Origin: Gautieria morchelliformis
Taxonomy: Eukaryota; Basidiomycota; Agaricomycetes; Gomphales; Gomphaceae
DNA: 64,000 nucleotides
Direction: 5' to 3'
Assembly: GCA_015179125.1 (NCBI GenBank)
Contig: WHVA01000084.1
Location: 186,001 to 250,000, forward strand
This document shows positions 34,050 through 45,149 of this stretch, piece after piece. The notes under the pieces are model-generated. The model was not told the origin of the DNA, made no database searches, and saw only the letters and a list, made by a program, of their open reading frames with translations. How positions within the stretch are numbered: the first letter of the stretch is position 1; each line of letters starts with the position of its first letter. A program made the translations under genes and the position numbers.

Positions 34050-34641
34050 CAGGCCCACCATCCCAATCAAACTCGTAAATTACAACCAGGGGAGGCGTGG
34101 ACCACCACGGCATCCCACCGGCAGCAGATGTCGCCAGTTTGGAGATGGCGGGATCCCTGGCTATGCAGCCAGACCCAGTACCCCCCTCGCCTACGGCCTA
34201 GTACAAACCCACTACCCGAGTCCTCAGAGATTGTCGACAGCGATCGGGACCTACACGACATTCTCACCGACGCTGTCCGAGGAACGGATGCGGCGAGGCT
34301 TGCGGAGTAGCGGCCAACAAGAAGCGCAAACGGCTTGAGGATAGGTCGGGGGACGTATCTGGCGCCAAAAACGTCAAGAGAAAGGCTAAGCGTGGTGTTT
34401 CAGAGAAGCTGGCGGTGCCGTGCCCCAATGGATGCCGGCATATGATCGGCCCAGGATGTACTCCAGGAAATTTGACTTGCTGCGACATCTCGTACAGAAC
34501 TGCAAGGTGCTCCTCGATGACAAGGAAATGGATGCCTTGATCGCCACAGCCTTCCCTTCCCATTCAGAGGCAGGAGGCGACGGAGAACATGAGGGCTTGG
34601 CGCTTATCAACGAGAGACATGCATTTGGGGACCTGACATAA
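34050..34641 (+). pseudogene. Possible zinc-finger protein fragment
   Basis: Open stretches read SSEIVDSDRDLHDILTDAV (34220-34300), a basic nuclear-type segment KKRKRLEDRSGD, and KAKRGVSEKLAVPCPNGCR. In the next frame comes MYSRKFDLLRHLVQNC up to an ORF end at 34641. Together this resembles a single C2HC or C2H2-like finger (C-x3-C ... R-K-x-D-L-x-R-H-x4-C), split by a frameshift near 34440. I do not recognise the protein. A related finger may occur at 45170. Confidence 0.3.
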
Positions 34642-34669
34642 ATGCGTCGCTGGAGCGTATGATGAGCGA

Positions 34670-34990
34670 TTGAAACCACAAGGTGCCCGGCTTCAGTTGG
34701 ACATTCGTGTCACGTGTGACGCATCCTCGTTGCCTTCTGACCGATTATCCCACTATACATACCGAGCTCGAAATCCCTTAGACACACTAAAGACTTCATA
34801 CCCGTTTGCTGCAGAGGACAACTCGTCTTCAGAGCCTACTTATGGCGGCATCTCTGCCAATTCGGCTGTCCATGGTACCTCACTGGCACCGCTGCTTACT
34901 CCGTCTCCCTCCGTGCGGCATACCCTTATTCCCCTAGAAAACGATCTTCGACCTGAAGGACCTGAATGGACTCTCCTTATCCGTCTCACT
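34670..34990 (+). other. Ser/Pro-rich open frame, possible exon
   Basis: An open frame (SSSEPTYGGISANSAVHGTS, LAPLLTPSPSVRHTLIPLE) ends at a plausible GTAAGC donor near 34991. It follows the possible zinc-finger fragment by about 30 nt. Coding status is uncertain. Nothing recognisable follows to 35547. Confidence 0.25.
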
Positions 34991-35547
34991 GTAAGCCCCG
35001 CATTGCGGGAGACGGCCAATTCCTGTGCGACCGTAATGATGTGCGGACTTGACTTTCTTCCGGACGTCTACTTATACTGTTACCACGGTTCTCGTCCATG
35101 ATTCGACCCGAAAGGCACACTTAAGCTTACAACCATTCCTTCCGTGCCGGAAAAAAATACATGCAGAATTTGCGCAATAGCGACTCGAGTACGATGGTAA
35201 ATATTGCACAACTACCGAAGGAAGCACATCAGTGGAGTCATTCCCCAACTGCGGCCGAAGGCTCCATGGTAGTTGTCGCTCAAGTCGATTTGGAATTCGC
35301 TGGGCTAGTACGGCTGTAAGTCTCCAAACATTGGCTGGCGGTCCCATTGCATGGGCCGGTCAATAAATTCTCGCCCAAAACGGCCTATCAGGAGCAGCAA
35401 GCAGCGTCCTGCTCTCGCACTGACTGACGAGATTTTCTCGATTCTCAGGCTCAATGCTCAGCACCCAGTACGAGTCCTTGTGCTGACCATAACCCCCACC
35501 GTCCCTCGATTACCCGGGCCCCGCCGTCCAGCCTGATCTCAACTCTT

Positions 35548-35760
35548 ATGCCTGGAAATGTCCGTGCTTAGTTTGATCGACGCGACAAGATACACGTGGA
35601 GCTAACACGCCTTGGGAAACTTGGTAAGACGGGTAGACACGACAAGGATATAACTCCGGTCCTGGACAATTCAAACATCAGAGTTATATCGATGGTGTCG
35701 GTGCGTGGTTCAATGTGGCGCGGCACCGGGTGGCATTACAAAACCGACATACACACATCA
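35548..35760 (+). repeat. Copy A of a diverged direct duplication
   Basis: TATGCCTGGAAATGTCCGTG to ACCGACATACACACATC corresponds to 36163-36408 with many substitutions and indels. Copy B is interrupted by copia-2, and the match resumes after the element at 41024. Confidence 0.8.
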
Positions 35761-36162
35761 TACCGTCTGCTGCATAGCATGCATCACGTTGCAGATTACC
35801 AATTCAGCTGGCCGGCTTAGCAAGGGGGGGAAAGGTTCCTCTGTACCAAGTTGGATACTAATGCAACGGAGTACTGGTGTTAAGCTTAGCTGAAGCAGTC
35901 ATATGTAGAGCTAGCTAGGCGGCATGAATGTCGATGAATTCAGTCACAGCCGTGGGCCTGTGGCGGCTCACGACAAGAATTGTTCCACGGCGCTGTGCCG
36001 CAGCCCACTGGAAATCACAGAAAGCAATACAGGAAGCACGGAAGATGCGACTCGGTGTTTGAGTGCGGTGATGGTGCCAGCCACGTTCTGGCACCTGAAT
36101 AGGAGAGGATTCCATGCGACTACAATAGTGCACCGAATGGCTGCGCCACAAAATCAGCAAAG

Positions 36163-36408
36163 GTGTATGCCTGGAAATATCCGTGCTTAGCTTGATCGAC
36201 ACGAAAGGAGAGGATACACGTGGATCTAATACGTACACCTTCGCAAACTTTGTAGTTGAAGACCGGTAGACATACTAATTGCCGCGATAAGGATGAAGTA
36301 TAGCCCCAGTCCCGAACACATCGAACATCATCGGACTCCTAAGTATATCAATGGTGCGCGTGCGTGGCTCCAATGCGGCGCGGACTGGGTCGCATTACAA
36401 AACCGACA
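36163..36408 (+). repeat. Copy B of the duplication, target of copia-2
   Basis: It begins TATGCCTGGAAATATCCGTG. It ends at CGACA, which is the target duplication of copia-2, and continues past 41024 as CGACATACACAGATC, matching copy A. The 400 bp between the two copies contain no recognised gene. Confidence 0.8.
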
Positions 36409-36587
36409 TGTTGCATCACGTGATGCAGTCAGGGCATTAGTCGCCCGTCGTACTATACAGTACGCGGCTGAGTTCGGAAGAAGAATCATACTCATCTTCT
36501 TCCGAACTCAGGCAAGTAGTTAGTATCTTGTAGATAAAGAAGAATCATACTCATCTTCTTCCGAACTCAGATATCACTGCGCTCACA
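36409..36587 (+). repeat. Copia-2 5' LTR
   Basis: 179 bp. It contains a perfect hairpin with 15-bp arms GAGTTCGGAAGAAGA and a 10-nt loop, and the second half of the hairpin region is directly repeated within the LTR. Confidence 0.93.
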
Positions 36588-36600
36588 GGTTATGGGCCCC
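36588..36600 (+). promoter_or_regulatory. Copia-2 primer-binding site (half-tRNA type)
   Basis: GGTTATGGGCCCC directly follows the LTR, the same sequence as in copia-1 and copia-3, complementary to the initiator tRNA-Met anticodon arm. Here the embedded ATG opens only a five-codon ORF, and gag starts further down at 36630. Confidence 0.75.
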
Positions 36601-36629
36601 GCGCCGTAGTCGAAGGAGAGATCATCGCC

Positions 36630-39600
36630 ATGTCAGATTCAGAAGCGGAAAACCGCACGAAGAGCACGAAGCTCTCAAGCACAAACTACAACGTTTGGGC
36701 GGTAGCGCTACAAGGTGAACTAATGACTATCAATGCGTGGCGGATTATCACCGAAGAATTCAAACGGCCAACCGACGCAGCAGAGGCTGAGAAATGGCTA
36801 CTGAAAAGGGAGGAAGCGGCCGGCATCCTATTAAAATCCTTATCGCCCACACAATACGTCCACGTTGAAGGCATGATGGACGATCCCATTGAGATGTGGA
36901 AGATGCTAAGAGCAGCGCACCGGTCGCAAGTCGCAAACAGTCGATTCCACGCGATGAAAAAACTGCTAAACGTACGAAAGGACGACGCCGAATCTCTTAT
37001 AGACTATATCACCCGTGTTAACACTGCTACAAATGATCTTATAGCCCTTGCACCGAATACCCTAACCGTGCAAAACATTATCGATGAAATCGGCGTACAC
37101 GTGGCGCTTATGGGACTCGATCAAGCTGAATATGGAGCCTTCACGTCCTCCCTCCTCCTGATCAGCACCCTTGACCGTACCACCGTGGCCACAGCGTTCC
37201 GAAATGAAGACCTGAAACGTCAGGCTTCTACGATCTCAACAGTAGCCGCACCGTCCACGACTCGAAGCAAAAAGAGTACTATTCTTACGTGCGCAGTATG
37301 CAAAAAGCGAGGGCACCTGGCAGATCGCTGCTGGATCGCTCACTCAGAGCTTAGACCAGCACGAAATGACAAGAGGAAGGCCGCAAACCAAGCCAGAGAG
37401 AGCGCCCCGAGCGAAAATACGCAGGAACTCGCTGGAAACGCGGATTTGCGGCTGTCTTTCCCTTCCCATGGCGACGATGCCAACTTACGCTGGAACACAG
37501 ACATGGGAGCGACGAGTCATATGACTCCACACCGACACTGGCTCCGAAACTACGAGCCTTACCACATACCCATCCGATTAGCCATGAATGAAGTCGTTTA
37601 TTCAACTGGAAAGGGACAGATTCTATTCACCCCTATAATTGACGGGAAAACGGCACAGGACATCATTTTCTCGAACGTCCTACATGTACCAGCCCTCCAA
37701 AATAATCTATTAGCTGTTCTCCGCCTCACCACCCACCACAATTTTACCGTCAATATTGTGCGAAGCCGTATCTCATTCATCCAAGATGGAGAGTTACGTT
37801 TCTGCGCCACGGTGCGAAACGGAACTGGTTTCCTAACCGGAAACACTATCCCTAACCCAGAATACGCATTCTCCACATCGTCACCCATCGTAGATCGATC
37901 TCTATTACACAGGCGACTTGCACACATAGGGTCATCCCGTTTGGAAAGACTTCTAAAACATGACATGGCCCGCGGAATACATGTAAACTCCAATGCAAGC
38001 ATGCCACCCATCTGCGAACCATGCATTGTGGCGAAACAACACCGCGATCCGTTCCCAAAAAGAAGCGAAAGCCGTACATCCAAACCACTCGACCTTGTTG
38101 TCTCCGATGTCCATGGACCCCTCCCTGTGCGCACACCGTCCGGTCATCGATATTGGATAACTTTCACAGATGATCATACACGCTATCGATGTGTGTACCT
38201 CCTGAAATCAAAGGATGAGGCCTTCGATGCTTACCGATCCTATGAGGTGTTTGCCGAAAACCAAACAGGATCACGAGTGAGGAGATTCAGGGACGACAAA
38301 GGAGGGGAATATATAGGCCGGAAATGGGACGAGCATTTCCAACACCGGGGGATAATCCATGAGCACACTACGAGGGGTACGCCACAACAAAATGGAATCT
38401 CGGAACGAACCAACCGCACTCTTATTGAAGGAACGATTGCATTACTGCAACAAGCTCGTCTGCCAGCATCAATGTGGGGAGACACCCTACAACTGCTAGT
38501 CCGAATTATCAATGCCACACCAACCTCTGCACTGCCAGACATGACGCCGTACGAAGCCTGGCATGGCCACAAACCAGATCTGGGAATGTTACGTACCTTT
38601 GGCTGTACAGCGCATGTTCACGTGCAGAAGGATCAAAGGGATGGACTTCAGCCTAGATCTCGAAAATGCATCTATCTTGGCTTCGAAAATGGATACAAAG
38701 GTTGGCGTTGTCTCAATCCCACCACAAAGCGCACTATCATATCCCGCGACATTATTTTCAACGAGACTGAGTTCCCGGGCCTCTCCACTAACAACCCTAC
38801 CCAAAGTCTGCTCAGATCAACACCCGTCTTACTCCCAAATGAGGTCGCTGCACCACCTGACCCAGACCCACCGGATGCCCACCATGAAATCCAACCTCCT
38901 CCTATCCCAGACCAACCTGACCATGATCTACCGGCTCCTCCAGACCCAGCCCCACCTGCCCCTGAACTGCCAGTTCCAGCTCCAGACCCCGCTCCACCCA
39001 CACCTCCCGCGCAACCCCGCCGTTCCAGCAGAGCTCCTGCCCGCCCTGACTACCGGTATCTCCACGACCCCTTCTTCAGACCACGACCACCTCCCGATCA
39101 CGACGATCCAGGGCCTGAAGGGGGTGCTGCAGCCAGAGCCTCAATAATCCAGGCCCTGGAATTCATACACGATGGATTGGACGTCACCAGAGCAAAATTA
39201 ATCTCACCTAACACCATTGAGATAGCATTCAATGCAACCATCAAAGATGATCATGTCCCGAAAACATTCGCTGAGGCAATGTGGCGCTCTGACGCACCAT
39301 TATGGAAGGATTCCACAGACGCAGAAATCCAAGCGCTCTTGGACAACGGGACATGGGAATTGGTGAGACTGCCACCCAGAGAAAAAGCCATTGGTTCATG
39401 ATGGGTATTCCGAATTAAACTCAACTCAGATGGTTCCCTGGACAAATACAAAAGTCGTCTGGTGGCAAAAGGCTATACCCAGCGACCAGGCATCGACTAC
39501 GATGAGGTGTTCGCTCCTACCACGCGATGGGCAGCCCTGCGGATGATACTGGCGCAAGGGGCACTTCAGGGAGCGTACATTGAGTCCATAGACATTTCGA

Positions 39601-40817
39601 ACGCATACCTAAACGGGATCCTAAGCGATGATGCCCAAATCTATATGGAACAACCAGAAGGATATCATCAAGGGGGTGCCGACTGGGTATGCAAGCTCAA
39701 GCGGGGACTCTACGGACTAAAGTAAAGTGGAAGGCTGTGGTATGAGCGGCTCGGATCGGCACTTGAGAACATGGGATTCACACGTCTTAAATCCGACCCA
39801 AGTGTCTATGTCTGGACAAGCGAGACCGTCAAGATCGTTATACCAGTCTTCGTTGATGACCTCACCCTGGTATCAAATTCGAGACACAATCTTGATAGAG
39901 TCAAAAGCCGTCTAGCCGAAGTCTTCAAATTGAAGGATTTAGGAGAAACAAGATCATTACTAGGTGTGGAAGTACAGTATGATCGCCTGCAGAAGACGCT
40001 AAAGCTCTCACAAAAACAATACATCGAGGAACTACTCGATCGATTCCACATGTCCGACTGCCAGCCCGTATTCACACCTATGAACCCCAGATTAAACCTA
40101 AGCTCAGAAATGGGACCATCAACACCAGAGGAGATAGCAGAAATGCAAAACCTACCTTACTTGAACGCAGTTGGAGCACTGAACTATCTGGCCATTGCCA
40201 CTCGCCCTGACATCGCCTATGCCGTTGGATGCCTCGCTCGATTCAACTCAAATCCGGGCCCGGCACACTGGGCAGCCGTAAAACATCTCCTACATTATTT
40301 AAAGGGGACGGTTGACCTAGCACTCACATTCGCGCCAAATAACACGGGCGAAACCTTTCGGACATGGACGGACGCCGATCACGGAGGAAATCCAGACAAT
40401 GGTCGCTCAACATCTGGTTTCCTCATCAAGATCGGGACTGGAACGGTTAGCTGGGCCAGCAAACTGCAGAACATAGTTACCCTATCCACGACAGAAGCCG
40501 AGTTCGTGGCAGCAACCCTCGCCGGTACTGAAATCATCTGGCTACCAAGCCTATTCGATGAACTCGGTTCGAGGGTTGAGGAGCCATCTCATCTCTACAT
40601 CGATAACCAATCCGCACTCACCGTCGCCAAAAAACCAGAGCATCACGGGCGAATGAAGCATCTGGATCTCCGATACTTCTGGTTGCGGGAGAAAGTTGCC
40701 CAGAGAGCCATCCAAGTCGGATACGTGCCCACGAAGGATATGCCAGCCGATTTATTAACGAAAGCGTTACCTCGTGAATCGGTAGAACGGCACCGTCGCG
40801 CTATGGGGCTCTTCTGA
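36630..40817 (+). pseudogene. Copia-2 Gag-Pol polyprotein with two nonsense codons
   Basis: One frame of 1396 codons runs from MSDSEAENRTKSTKL to the end of RNase H. Gag (NYNVWAVALQGEL) carries a zinc knuckle CAVCKKRGHLADRCW. The protease site is WNTDMGATSHMTPH, in which DMG replaces the usual DTG or DSG. Pre-integrase is HRRLAHIGSS...CEPCIVAKQHR. Integrase has VVSDVHGPL, FRDDKGGEYIG and TPQQNGISERTNR. After a Pro-rich linker, RT has RLVAKGYTQRPGIDYDEVF, YLNGILSDDAQIYMEQPEGY and FVDDLTLV, and RNase H has WTDADHGGN, STTEAEFVAA and DNQSALTV. TGA at 39399-39401 replaces Trp of GSWVF, and TAA at 39723-39725 replaces Gln of LKQSG. All else is intact. Confidence 0.92.
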
Positions 40818-40844
40818 TCGCAGATTGACTGCATCAAGGGGGTG

Positions 40845-41023
40845 TGTTGCATCACGTGATGCAGTCAGGGCATTAGTCGCCCGTCGTACTATACAGTACG
40901 CGGCTGAGTTCGGAAGAAGAATCATACTCATCTTCTTCCGAACTCAGGCAAGTAGTTAGTTTCTTGTAGATAAAGAAGAATCATACTCATCTTCTTCCGA
41001 ACTCAGATATCACTGCGCTCACA
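40845..41023 (+). repeat. Copia-2 3' LTR
   Basis: 179 bp, identical to the 5' LTR apart from about one base (TAGTATC versus TAGTTTC). It is followed by the CGACA target duplication. Confidence 0.93.
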
Positions 41024-41209
41024 CGACATACACAGATCGTACAGCTTCGCAAGCGTCAACAGACATATGAAATTGAATGCTGCGCTCACCATTCTCGGCC
41101 AGTCGCGCCCCACGTGGGGTCACATCATCTGCAACGTGTTGGAAGCCCTCACGATGCCGCAGGTATTCGTGAGGTATAAAGAATGCCAACATAACCGGGT
41201 TGCTCCAAA

Positions 41210-42244
41210 ATGTTCTTCAAGCGGATATGTTGGTACTGCCTGCTGGGCGGCTTCATCCGGAATCCTTTCCTGTCCCTAACACCATACAACCGTGATCCAC
41301 CCATACCGCCGCGCTTCATCTACTTCGAGCCGTCCACCAGCCCTGCATCGTTCTACACTGGTGTTTGCGACATTCCGAGCAGCGAGAGAAGCGTATACAT
41401 CGCGAAAGAAATCAAATGGTATAAAGAGAAGGAGGGGTCACGCCACGAATACCTTGTCGCACGACTCCAGAGGAAACGGGGTTCTAGGGTAGGGTTCGCG
41501 GTGGTTGAACGAGGTCTTTCTCCATCGGCAAGTGTGGTTCGATTCTCATCTACCTCCTCTCCACCCTCCCTTTCGGAGCAGGCGACAGCCTCTGATCGAA
41601 TAAGCTGTTACGGAAGCAAAGAAGACATACTCAACAGGCGTGTCAACAACGACACCCTCCTCGCAACATACACATTTCCGGACCTCTCCCTCCTTGAATT
41701 TTCGAGGCTTGTCAAGATAGTTTCGGAGCACGGTCACAACTACCCAACCAACACAGCAATGGGCTGTTGGTTTTCCGCCATGATTATGGAGGTCGCCAGG
41801 AGGCAATTCTCTCCCAGACACCCGAACAAGATCCCTGTCCCAGCTGGTCCCTTTACGGGGGCGGGGAAGGACATGTGCTTCAGCTTGATGACGCCGCAAT
41901 GGACAGAGGATTTTGCCATCATTGAACAAAAATACAAGGACGATAGGTCCGCCGACCCGGATCCCCTTGACATTTACCAACAGGCGATAAGGAAGGAAAC
42001 AGCTGAGCATGAACAGGAAGTGGCCAAGGTAAGGGAGGAAACAGCCAAGCGGATTGAACAGGAAACAGCTGAGTATGAACAGGAAATGGCCAAGATAAAG
42101 GAGGAAACAGCCAAGATAAAGGAGGAAACAGCCAAGTATTTACAGGAAATAGCCAAGCTCGAACAGGAAATAGCCAAGCAAAAAGAGACGCTGAGGGAGG
42201 AGGCGGAGAATGGCAATGAGGCACCGCGGTCTTTGCAAGAATAA
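41210..42244 (+). CDS. Uncharacterised protein with C-terminal coiled coil
   Basis: A single uninterrupted exon of 344 codons begins with ATG at 41210. The N-terminal half is globular and polar, with YIAKEIKWYKEKEGSRHEYL, FPDLSLLEFSRLVKIV, and a Cys-Trp segment NTAMGCWFSAMIMEVARRQF, which resembles hypothetical proteins common in Agaricomycetes. The last 100 residues are a heptad-rich coiled coil with repeated EETAKIKEETAK units, coded by near-identical 27-36 bp DNA repeats (42000-42200). There is no signal peptide. No function can be assigned. It lies just downstream of copia-2 but has no retroelement motif. Confidence 0.65.
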   Translation: MFFKRICWYCLLGGFIRNPFLSLTPYNRDPPIPPRFIYFEPSTSPASFYTGVCDIPSSERSVYIAKEIKWYKEKEGSRHEYLVARLQRKRGSRVGFAVVERGLSPSASVVRFSSTSSPPSLSEQATASDRISCYGSKEDILNRRVNNDTLLATYTFPDLSLLEFSRLVKIVSEHGHNYPTNTAMGCWFSAMIMEVARRQFSPRHPNKIPVPAGPFTGAGKDMCFSLMTPQWTEDFAIIEQKYKDDRSADPDPLDIYQQAIRKETAEHEQEVAKVREETAKRIEQETAEYEQEMAKIKEETAKIKEETAKYLQEIAKLEQEIAKQKETLREEAENGNEAPRSLQE

Positions 42245-43132
42245 CTCCGTCGTGGCGGCGCAATTGGTGCGTAGGTCTGGAACGTGGAGCCTGCGTTACT
42301 TATATTTACTTATTTAAGATGGACGCTACCAATCACTTGCCCCGGAAACATGCTCGCAGGGTTTGAGATACATGCATTATTAAAGGGGATGCTGGATGTG
42401 GTCAATGAAGGTCGGTCGTATAGAGGAACATTGTGCGATGGATTTGACTGACAAACCAATGATTTTTTCCTCTCTTGCGGCGTGTTGTAAACAAGTACTG
42501 TCACGGCCAAATGTGGGAATCAGACGGAACCTCAGACGAGTCGAAAACTGAGAACCTTACTGTCCATCTTGTCGTGAACTGTGACCATGTTTTCTTATTT
42601 ATGTCGCATTGTGCCCTTCCATTGCCATCGCGATAATACTTGGCCCAGAGCTGCAATCTCTCGCCACCACATCTATACCCTTCAAGTTGCTTTTATCATT
42701 TCGCTTCGTCTTCGTCTTCATCGGTAACCCATCACTTCGTGGTGGGAGCTCTACTCGGCTTCACCCACCGGGATCGAGATCCACGGCGCCGTGGCTTCGA
42801 TCATCATATATAGACTACACTCGTGCCGACCCCGCATCGGCTACGGACTTGCATCAACATCTGTAGCGCTATGAACTAAAATAAGAACAGGCCTGATCGG
42901 GCCGTGAGACGATTCTTTTAGACACAACACATTCCCCCCGTCCCGACACCCATTCTGACTGTTTTTACATAATGTAACAGCCAGCGCAGCTACAAATCTT
43001 GTACGGTGGAAGTAGATAATATGCACGAAATATGTTACATCCAAAGTGCGAGTAGATAACCGAGCAATATAGGTATCACCCGTCCACGAAGAACTTGAAC
43101 CGTTATACATATTTACTGTAAGTATGTCATAA
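42245..43132. other. No gene recognised
   Basis: Mostly unremarkable sequence, with a pyrimidine-rich segment at 42660-42760. The ORF 42609-42866 lacks any motif. Confidence 0.4.
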
Positions 43133-43668
43133 TCAGGGCATCGACCACAGCGATGCCTCTGAAGTCATTGCAGGAATTGTGAGGGATGAATCATGACAGC
43201 TGCCAGCGTTTGACTGAAAGGTGCGGAGTGGCCCTTCGGCTGGCGATGCCTGGGGGGGGGGAAGGTATGGGAATTTGGTAACATAAGAGGTGGGTGGCTA
43301 CTCACCCTGGCTTGGTAGCATTGCACAACCTGAACCCCGATCTTAAACTGGTGGTGCCTGCAGGAGGGAAGATATCAGGATTTGTTACATAACATATAAG
43401 AAGGTGGACGGCTACTCACCCTAGGTTTGTAGCAGTCACGCAACTTGCAGATGCCCGCTTCCTGCAGGTGGGAACGTATCGGGAGTTGTTAACATAGAAG
43501 GGGGTGGATGGCTACTCACCCTAGCTTGAACCCCATCTTCGCCACCAATAGGCGCAGAAGACACGACTTGGAACACTGGTGGAGGTTCATGAACGTCACG
43601 TAGTACCCCATAAATTCATAGCATATATACCCACCAAGAGCCAACAGTGCGACGACAGTAAATTTCAT
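43133..43668 (-). CDS. Small secreted or membrane protein with repeated exon/intron units
   Basis: The start codon at 43668 gives an N-terminal hydrophobic segment (MKFTVVALLALGGYICYEFM) that looks like a signal peptide or anchor, then HQCSKSCLLRLLVAKMGFKL. Three introns follow, each starting GTGAGTAGCCxxCCACC and two ending CCTGCAG (about 43480-43524, 43360-43423 and 43252-43305). The spliced frame continues with KRASASC..., QFKIGVQVVQCYQAR and ASPAEGPLRTFQ to a stop near 43133, for roughly 118 residues. A TATA-like TATAAAGA is correctly placed 115-125 nt upstream. The single-exon ORFs are too short to reveal this gene. The family is unknown, and the frame past the second exon is a model. 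Confidence 0.5.
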
Positions 43669-43782
43669 CCTGGATGTATGAGTTTGGGCGTGAGAATGAC
43701 GTTACGTGACTCGTGAGCGATGAGGTAGGTGCGTGATGCTAGACTCGAGAAGAACCTGAGCTGTCTGAGGACTCAAAGTCTG

Positions 43783-43793
43783 GTCTTTATACT
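43783..43793 (-). promoter_or_regulatory. TATA-like element of the 43668 gene
   Basis: The minus strand reads GAGTATAAAGACC about 115-125 nt before the ATG at 43668. The only other support is the well-formed gene downstream. Confidence 0.5.
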
Positions 43794-43799
43794 CTACTC

Positions 43800-44670
43800 A
43801 CGCAGCATGACCGTGCCATTTCACCCCCTACTTGCCGCACGTGACGATGAGCCCGGAGGGCAGTGGCACCGGTCAAGTGTGGCCGATGATCGATGATCCA
43901 TGTGTTCCCGTTGCTATCTTATCTCCAGCAAAGACTAGCGAAATGCGACTAGTCTACTGGTAGGGAGTTTCGCGCTTAATTGCGTTTTCGTGGTTTTTTT
44001 CAGAGGTTTTTGCTAGCTCAGCGTGTTTGTCGCCGCTTTCGAATAAAAGCAGCGAAAAAGCGTGAAAAATGGCAAGCGTGAAACGGGTTGATCCCGTCTA
44101 TCGGGTTTGAGTATGGAACTAGCTCATCGGGAGGCTATCACGTTTGACCCGGTGAGTGATGGGCTGTACGCAAATCAATGGGTCATGTGCACAACTTTGA
44201 AGGAGACTGTTTCTCTTCTTATATCAGACTTCCATCCTTCCCCATCCATATTCGCGTCCGGTAGTTTGGTCTACTAATATTGATTGATCAGAAGCAATCC
44301 AACATAATATATGCAGAGCAAATGGTCGTAATACTACAGCATTGCATCCGAACTCACGATCAATTGCACGTTGTGCTTGATAAACCGGTTACGGCGAATT
44401 CTGCATAGGTCGTCGTTATCATACCCGTCGCACCTGATCATCTGCAAGCAAGTTGACGCTGACTTTAAATTGCATGTGTGATCCGAGCACCCGACGCGAC
44501 TGCCGCATCTCGATCCGAAGCTGACGATGGAATACTTACAAAGAAATAGCTGTTAGCGGATATCATGCGACAATAATTCTAGATGTTGTATCTTTGGCCA
44601 TCTGTCGAAGCAGTTTGAATCAAGGGCATCTTGAGGCTTTCTCATTAGGTCTAGTTGCTGCCAGTTTATC
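43800..44670. other. No gene recognised
   Basis: Upstream flank of the 43668 gene and further intergenic sequence. A few GAAA-rich inverted stretches occur around 43970-44070, without coding potential. Confidence 0.4.
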
Positions 44671-45149
44671 CTAATATATGCTGGCGGAGAAGTGGCAATC
44701 ACCGTTGAATCGGAACAGCATATTATCCATCGGTTGGCAGCATGCAACTGACCATACCCCCAAAACCGAATTTCCCACTGGCCAACATAATGCCCATACA
44801 CGATTATTACTGCTACAGAACAGGAGCCGCGTACCGCTCAAGACCAGTCCTGAGGATAGGACGACCGACATCAAAAAAAGTTCAGAGTATAAGGGGAGGA
44901 CCCAACAATCATAACGGGCCTCTAGGGCACCGCTATTGGGCTCGTCGCGCGTTATCACTCCATATTTGAAGCTGTTTCTCCAAGTATGACTGCCGCTCGG
45001 TCCAATATATATTGTATTGCACTGTAAGGTATGTGTCAGCTGGGACCCAATGTTACAGAAAGATATGCTTACGCATCGCGCACTGCGCGTCTGTCTTTTG
45101 ATGACGCACGAATAAATCCATCCGGGGGTAGGGAGAAAAGCAATAGAGG

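Larger units (their letters stand above)
36409..41023 (+). mobile_element. Copia-2, near-complete Ty1/copia element with target duplication
   Basis: Two 179-bp LTRs (TGTTGCATCACGTGATGC to CGCTCACA) with about one difference bound a single polyprotein frame. CGACA flanks both sides (36404-36408 and 41024-41028). It has a primer-binding site after the 5' LTR and a purine tract (AAGGGGGTG) before the 3' LTR. The near-identical LTRs imply a young insertion. Only two stop codons block the pol frame. Confidence 0.95.
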
